Source: Akkermansia sp. (GTDB taxonomy: Bacteria > Verrucomicrobiota > Verrucomicrobiia > Verrucomicrobiales > Akkermansiaceae). From it: a stretch of DNA of 47,737 bases. A model generated the notes under the pieces. The model ran no database searches. It had not been told where the DNA came from and was given only the letters and a program-made list of their open reading frames with translations. A program made the translations under genes and the position numbers. Shown here piece by piece: positions 45,325 to 47,737 of this stretch (positions are counted from its first letter, which is position 1; each line of letters begins with the position of its first letter). The stretch is taken from NCBI GenBank assembly GCA_030536145.1, contig JAUNQN010000021.1, positions 1 through 47,737 on the forward strand. The letters run 5' to 3'.

Positions 45325-46371
45325 TTACTCCTCCTCGAATACAACTTCCAATCCCACGGTGACACTTTGAGTCTCCGTGAAGATAAATGAGGACGGATAA
45401 TGCGACCCATTCTTGTAATAGAACTGGATGAACCTGCTTTTAAACGCTTTTGGTAATTTCAAGATAACAACAGATTCGACAGGAGAATCATAAGGGTCAT
45501 CTATGCTGGATACATATTCCTCATTGCCTTTGAGGTCACCCATCGTTAAACGGGAAATCTCACCAGTGGTGCAACGAGTCCAATCGTTGACTCGACAAGG
45601 GGGAGCCGACAGGGGTGGGTGCCGGTTAAAACAGTATTCGGAACAAAAGCAGTTCGAGAATAGTGCTTCAACGCCGCGAAGATAATGATAAGGCGGAGCG
45701 GAGAGATTATCCACAGAATACCTTGAACAACGTGCGCCTGCCCTCTGCAAGGCATCCAAGGCCAGCAAAGAAATAGATTCTTCCGGAATAAAGTTTTTCA
45801 ATTGCATGGCTTTCTGCAGTTTCTGTGTATTCGTGTAAAAAAGCCGCTCCATTAGGGTAGAATCCCGCACCGCCATTCTGAATCGAGAGGCCGGAAGCCA
45901 TAAAACCAGAGGGTTATCCGTCTTGTCTTCAATAAAATATGCATGGAGAATGAATTTCAGAGCATCAGATTGATAATATCTTTTTTTTCTGAGTCTGTCA
46001 ATTTCATTGGTAAACTGACGGTATATGCCTTTCGATAAGCGGACGTCTTCCTCTTTTGTCATTACATCAAGGCGTTCCATGGTTTCATCAGGGGCTAAAT
46101 CCTCCATGCCCAGATCCGAAAAGGCGGACGTGTTATGAGCAACAATCGAGGCTATAGAATAGACCGCCTCGTTTGCATCCTGCTGCGATTGAATGCCCGC
46201 CAATATCTTATTCAATGCATCGAGTTTGTATTCACATGCTTGCATGTACGATGCTGAACTTTCAACTGTCGGCAGAGAGCATGGAACAGTATAAAACAAA
46301 AGAAAAATCCTTATCGAAATAAACGCAATTATCAGTACCACTGTGAATGAGATTAGTGTCTTAATTTTCAT
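45325..46371 (-). CDS. Membrane-anchored hypothetical protein (348 aa)
   Basis: An N-terminal transmembrane helix (LISFTVVLIIAFISIRIFLL, residues about 6-28) precedes a large helical, extracytoplasmic region with several cysteines (NCFCSEYCFNRHPPLSAPPC). No family is recognised. It is AT-richer than the phage genes. It is preceded by the asd fragment, whose promoter may now drive it. Probably host chromosome. Confidence 0.65.
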   Translation of the reverse strand: MKIKTLISFTVVLIIAFISIRIFLLFYTVPCSLPTVESSASYMQACEYKLDALNKILAGIQSQQDANEAVYSIASIVAHNTSAFSDLGMEDLAPDETMERLDVMTKEEDVRLSKGIYRQFTNEIDRLRKKRYYQSDALKFILHAYFIEDKTDNPLVLWLPASRFRMAVRDSTLMERLFYTNTQKLQKAMQLKNFIPEESISLLALDALQRAGARCSRYSVDNLSAPPYHYLRGVEALFSNCFCSEYCFNRHPPLSAPPCRVNDWTRCTTGEISRLTMGDLKGNEEYVSSIDDPYDSPVESVVILKLPKAFKSRFIQFYYKNGSHYPSSFIFTETQSVTVGLEVVFEEE

Positions 46372-46386
46372 TTTTATTAGAAAATT

Positions 46387-46470
46387 TTAGGCTGTGCTCT
46401 CAAGACAGGAAAGGATTTCAACGCCCACCGCACCGGTGGCACCCACGATGGCAACTCTGGGATTGTTCAT
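46387..46470 (-). pseudogene. asd: 5' fragment of aspartate-semialdehyde dehydrogenase (asd)
   Basis: The frame MNNPRVAIVGATGAVGVEIL, then SCLE, is the N-terminal NADP-binding glycine loop of Asd (VAIVGATGAVG). It diverges after about 24 residues and stops. The expected continuation is absent and a different gene follows, so this is a truncated copy left by recombination, insertion or deletion. Its promoter region looks intact. Confidence 0.7.
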
Positions 46471-46518
46471 GTTCACAATTCGGGGATGTCGCACACGCAC
46501 AGCTCGTATGCGCGGGTA

Positions 46519-46546
46519 AGTATAGCGAAATCAAGCGTCTATTCAA
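46519..46546 (-). promoter_or_regulatory. Promoter of the asd fragment (TTGAAT-N16-TATACT)
   Basis: Minus-strand TTGAAT (46546-46541), 16-base spacer, TATACT (46524-46519). It could now transcribe the membrane-protein gene that follows the truncated asd start. Confidence 0.6.
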
Positions 46547-46601
46547 GCATAATCTTTCGCGTTTCAGGGAAAACGCGCGTATCCCAAAGATTTTTTGACT
46601 C

Positions 46602-47681
46602 TTATTTTTCCCCGCGCAGTAGATGTATCAGCTCGGCATTGCCCCTTTTTTCGGCAAGGGAGAGCGGCGTTTCCCCTGCATCGTTCACGGCGTTCACATC
46701 GGCACCGGCAGCCACGAGCGTGCGGATATTCTCTGCATAGTCGGCCAACAGCTCGCGGCACCGGCGCTCGCATTCCTCGGGGTCGCCTTCATGCGGCATG
46801 CCTGTTTCAGGCTCCGCCAGCACGGCGGCATGCAAGGCGGTGTTGCCGCCCTTGCTGCGGCGCGTGGCATCCGCCCCGTGAGCCAGCAGATGTCGCATCA
46901 GATTGCTTAAGCCCCACTTTGCGGCATAGCAGAGCGGCGTATCACCCCATACGGCGGGCTGATTGATATCCACCCCCGCATCCATGAGCATTTGCATGTA
47001 ATCCGTCTTGCTGTGGAGCCACCCTTCCCCACGGAAATAATACCGCAGCACCGTCACCCACGGCGTGCCGTCCTCCACATAGGCATCGTGGCGGGTCGGG
47101 TCAAACCCCGCCTCCAGCATACTCTTCACCTCGGCGGCATCATCCTGCTGCATCGCGCGCAAAAAAGCCTCACTTTCCCGCCCGAAGGCCGTATGCTCCC
47201 GCACCGCGGCTGCGGCCTGTTTCCACGGATTCCCCTCAGGCAGAGCCTCGGCAAGCTCCATGAATTGTTCGGGGTAAAAATTCCACAACTCCGGCAACTC
47301 CTCATCGGGGTGCATCCAGAGCAGCCTCCCTTTCTCGAAATACGTCTGTAGGACATCCTCGTCAAACCGCTCGCTGTGGCAGAGCCGTTGCACCGTAGCC
47401 CCCACCTCGGCATCGGCGCCGATTGCCGCGCGCACCCGAGCCGTCACCTGAATCGGCGTGCGCTGCCCCTTCGCCGCAGGGCGCACCTCTGCGGAAAGGA
47501 GCTCCCACAATACCCACGGGCGGCGGCTCGACTGTTCATCCAGCGGCACTTGCAGACCTCCGCACGCAGGGTACACCTTAAACGCGGGGAACTCCGAAGC
47601 CGCCGCAGGTAAAAGCGCAGCGCAAGACAAACAGACAGCGGAAACAGAAAAAGCAAAGAAACGGCGGAGCGGGGTATGCAT
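46602..47681 (-). CDS. Secreted ankyrin-repeat protein (359 aa)
   Basis: A signal peptide (LRRFFAFSVSAVCLSCAALL, cleaved near AAAS) is followed by a unique domain (residues about 30-165) and ankyrin repeats (LMDAGVDINQPAVWGDTPLC, LLAHGADATRRSKGGNTALH, LVAAGADVNAVNDAGETPLS). It probably mediates protein interactions in the periplasm or at the surface. It is a host-type gene reading toward the prophage. Confidence 0.8.
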   Translation of the reverse strand: MHTPLRRFFAFSVSAVCLSCAALLPAAASEFPAFKVYPACGGLQVPLDEQSSRRPWVLWELLSAEVRPAAKGQRTPIQVTARVRAAIGADAEVGATVQRLCHSERFDEDVLQTYFEKGRLLWMHPDEELPELWNFYPEQFMELAEALPEGNPWKQAAAAVREHTAFGRESEAFLRAMQQDDAAEVKSMLEAGFDPTRHDAYVEDGTPWVTVLRYYFRGEGWLHSKTDYMQMLMDAGVDINQPAVWGDTPLCYAAKWGLSNLMRHLLAHGADATRRSKGGNTALHAAVLAEPETGMPHEGDPEECERRCRELLADYAENIRTLVAAGADVNAVNDAGETPLSLAEKRGNAELIHLLRGEK

Positions 47682-47737
47682 ATATGGTGGCCCCCTGTTT
47701 TTGACAGTTGGCGGCCATCTTTAATCCGCGCTGACAG

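Noticed and set aside
1..47737. tRNA genes, CRISPR arrays, diversity-generating retroelement or integrase
   Set aside because: None was found on reading both strands. No reverse transcriptase, tyrosine or serine recombinase motifs were seen, so no claim is made.

Overview
This window looks like most of a temperate siphovirus-type prophage in a Verrucomicrobiota host, most likely Akkermansia. That host call is an inference. It rests on two secreted proteins with the PEP-CTERM-like tail ending in ARRRRK typical of Akkermansia exported proteins, on the high GC, and on the lambda-like gene order of the phage. No integrase, CI-like repressor or attachment site is visible, so the left prophage end probably lies outside the window. 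The right flank from about 43.8 kb is host-like DNA.

Layout. (1) 1-4.4 kb, leftward: a phage-encoded sigma-70-family factor, an SNF2-type helicase, a Cas4/RecB-like (DUF2800-type) nuclease, a phage DNA-metabolism protein and two small genes, one running off the edge. (2) 4.5-7.0 kb, leftward: a visibly AT-richer, translationally coupled pair of unrecognised genes (474 and 349 aa), the best candidate for an undescribed accessory system. (3) 7.1-17.3 kb, rightward: antirepressor, a free-standing KilAC-like protein, family A DNA polymerase, primase/helicase, small regulators and a ParB-like protein. Two of these genes carry dense repeats inside the coding region, which look like replication or partition sites. 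(4) 17.3-36.9 kb, rightward: terminase small subunit, nuclease, terminase large subunit (lambda gpA type), a YefM-YoeB toxin-antitoxin pair, ParB and ParB-methyltransferase proteins, endolysin, portal, protease, scaffold-like protein, major capsid, connectors, tail chaperones with a likely -1 frameshift, tape measure, tip proteins and a two-domain glycosyltransferase. (5) 36.9-38.3 kb: a host-type PEP-CTERM-like surface protein with its own promoter and a palindromic operator. (6) 38.3-42.6 kb: tail fibre, holin-like protein, and a run of tiny genes, each behind a near-identical promoter and leader. (7) 42.7-47.7 kb: a Sel1-repeat protein, a hairpin-rich intergenic region, an IS66 transposase remnant, a membrane-anchored unknown, a 5' fragment of asd, and an ankyrin-repeat protein.

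Two repeated regulatory signals organise the phage. One is a standard-looking promoter family (GCTAGACA, 16 bp, TATACT, extended -10) found at the left edge, at 15.6 kb and in the right-hand small-gene cassettes. The other is a bipartite element, TTTTGACAC then about 12 bp then GGGTATG. It sits directly on the start codon of the first gene of most middle and late units (13.7-38.3 kb), with TTGACA beginning 20-25 bases before the start codon. It resembles no standard promoter, and the phage sigma factor is a natural candidate for reading it. Early genes mostly have a strong Shine-Dalgarno (GGAAAGGAGG); late genes mostly do not.

All functional names rest on motifs and gene order read by eye. 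No database search was possible.
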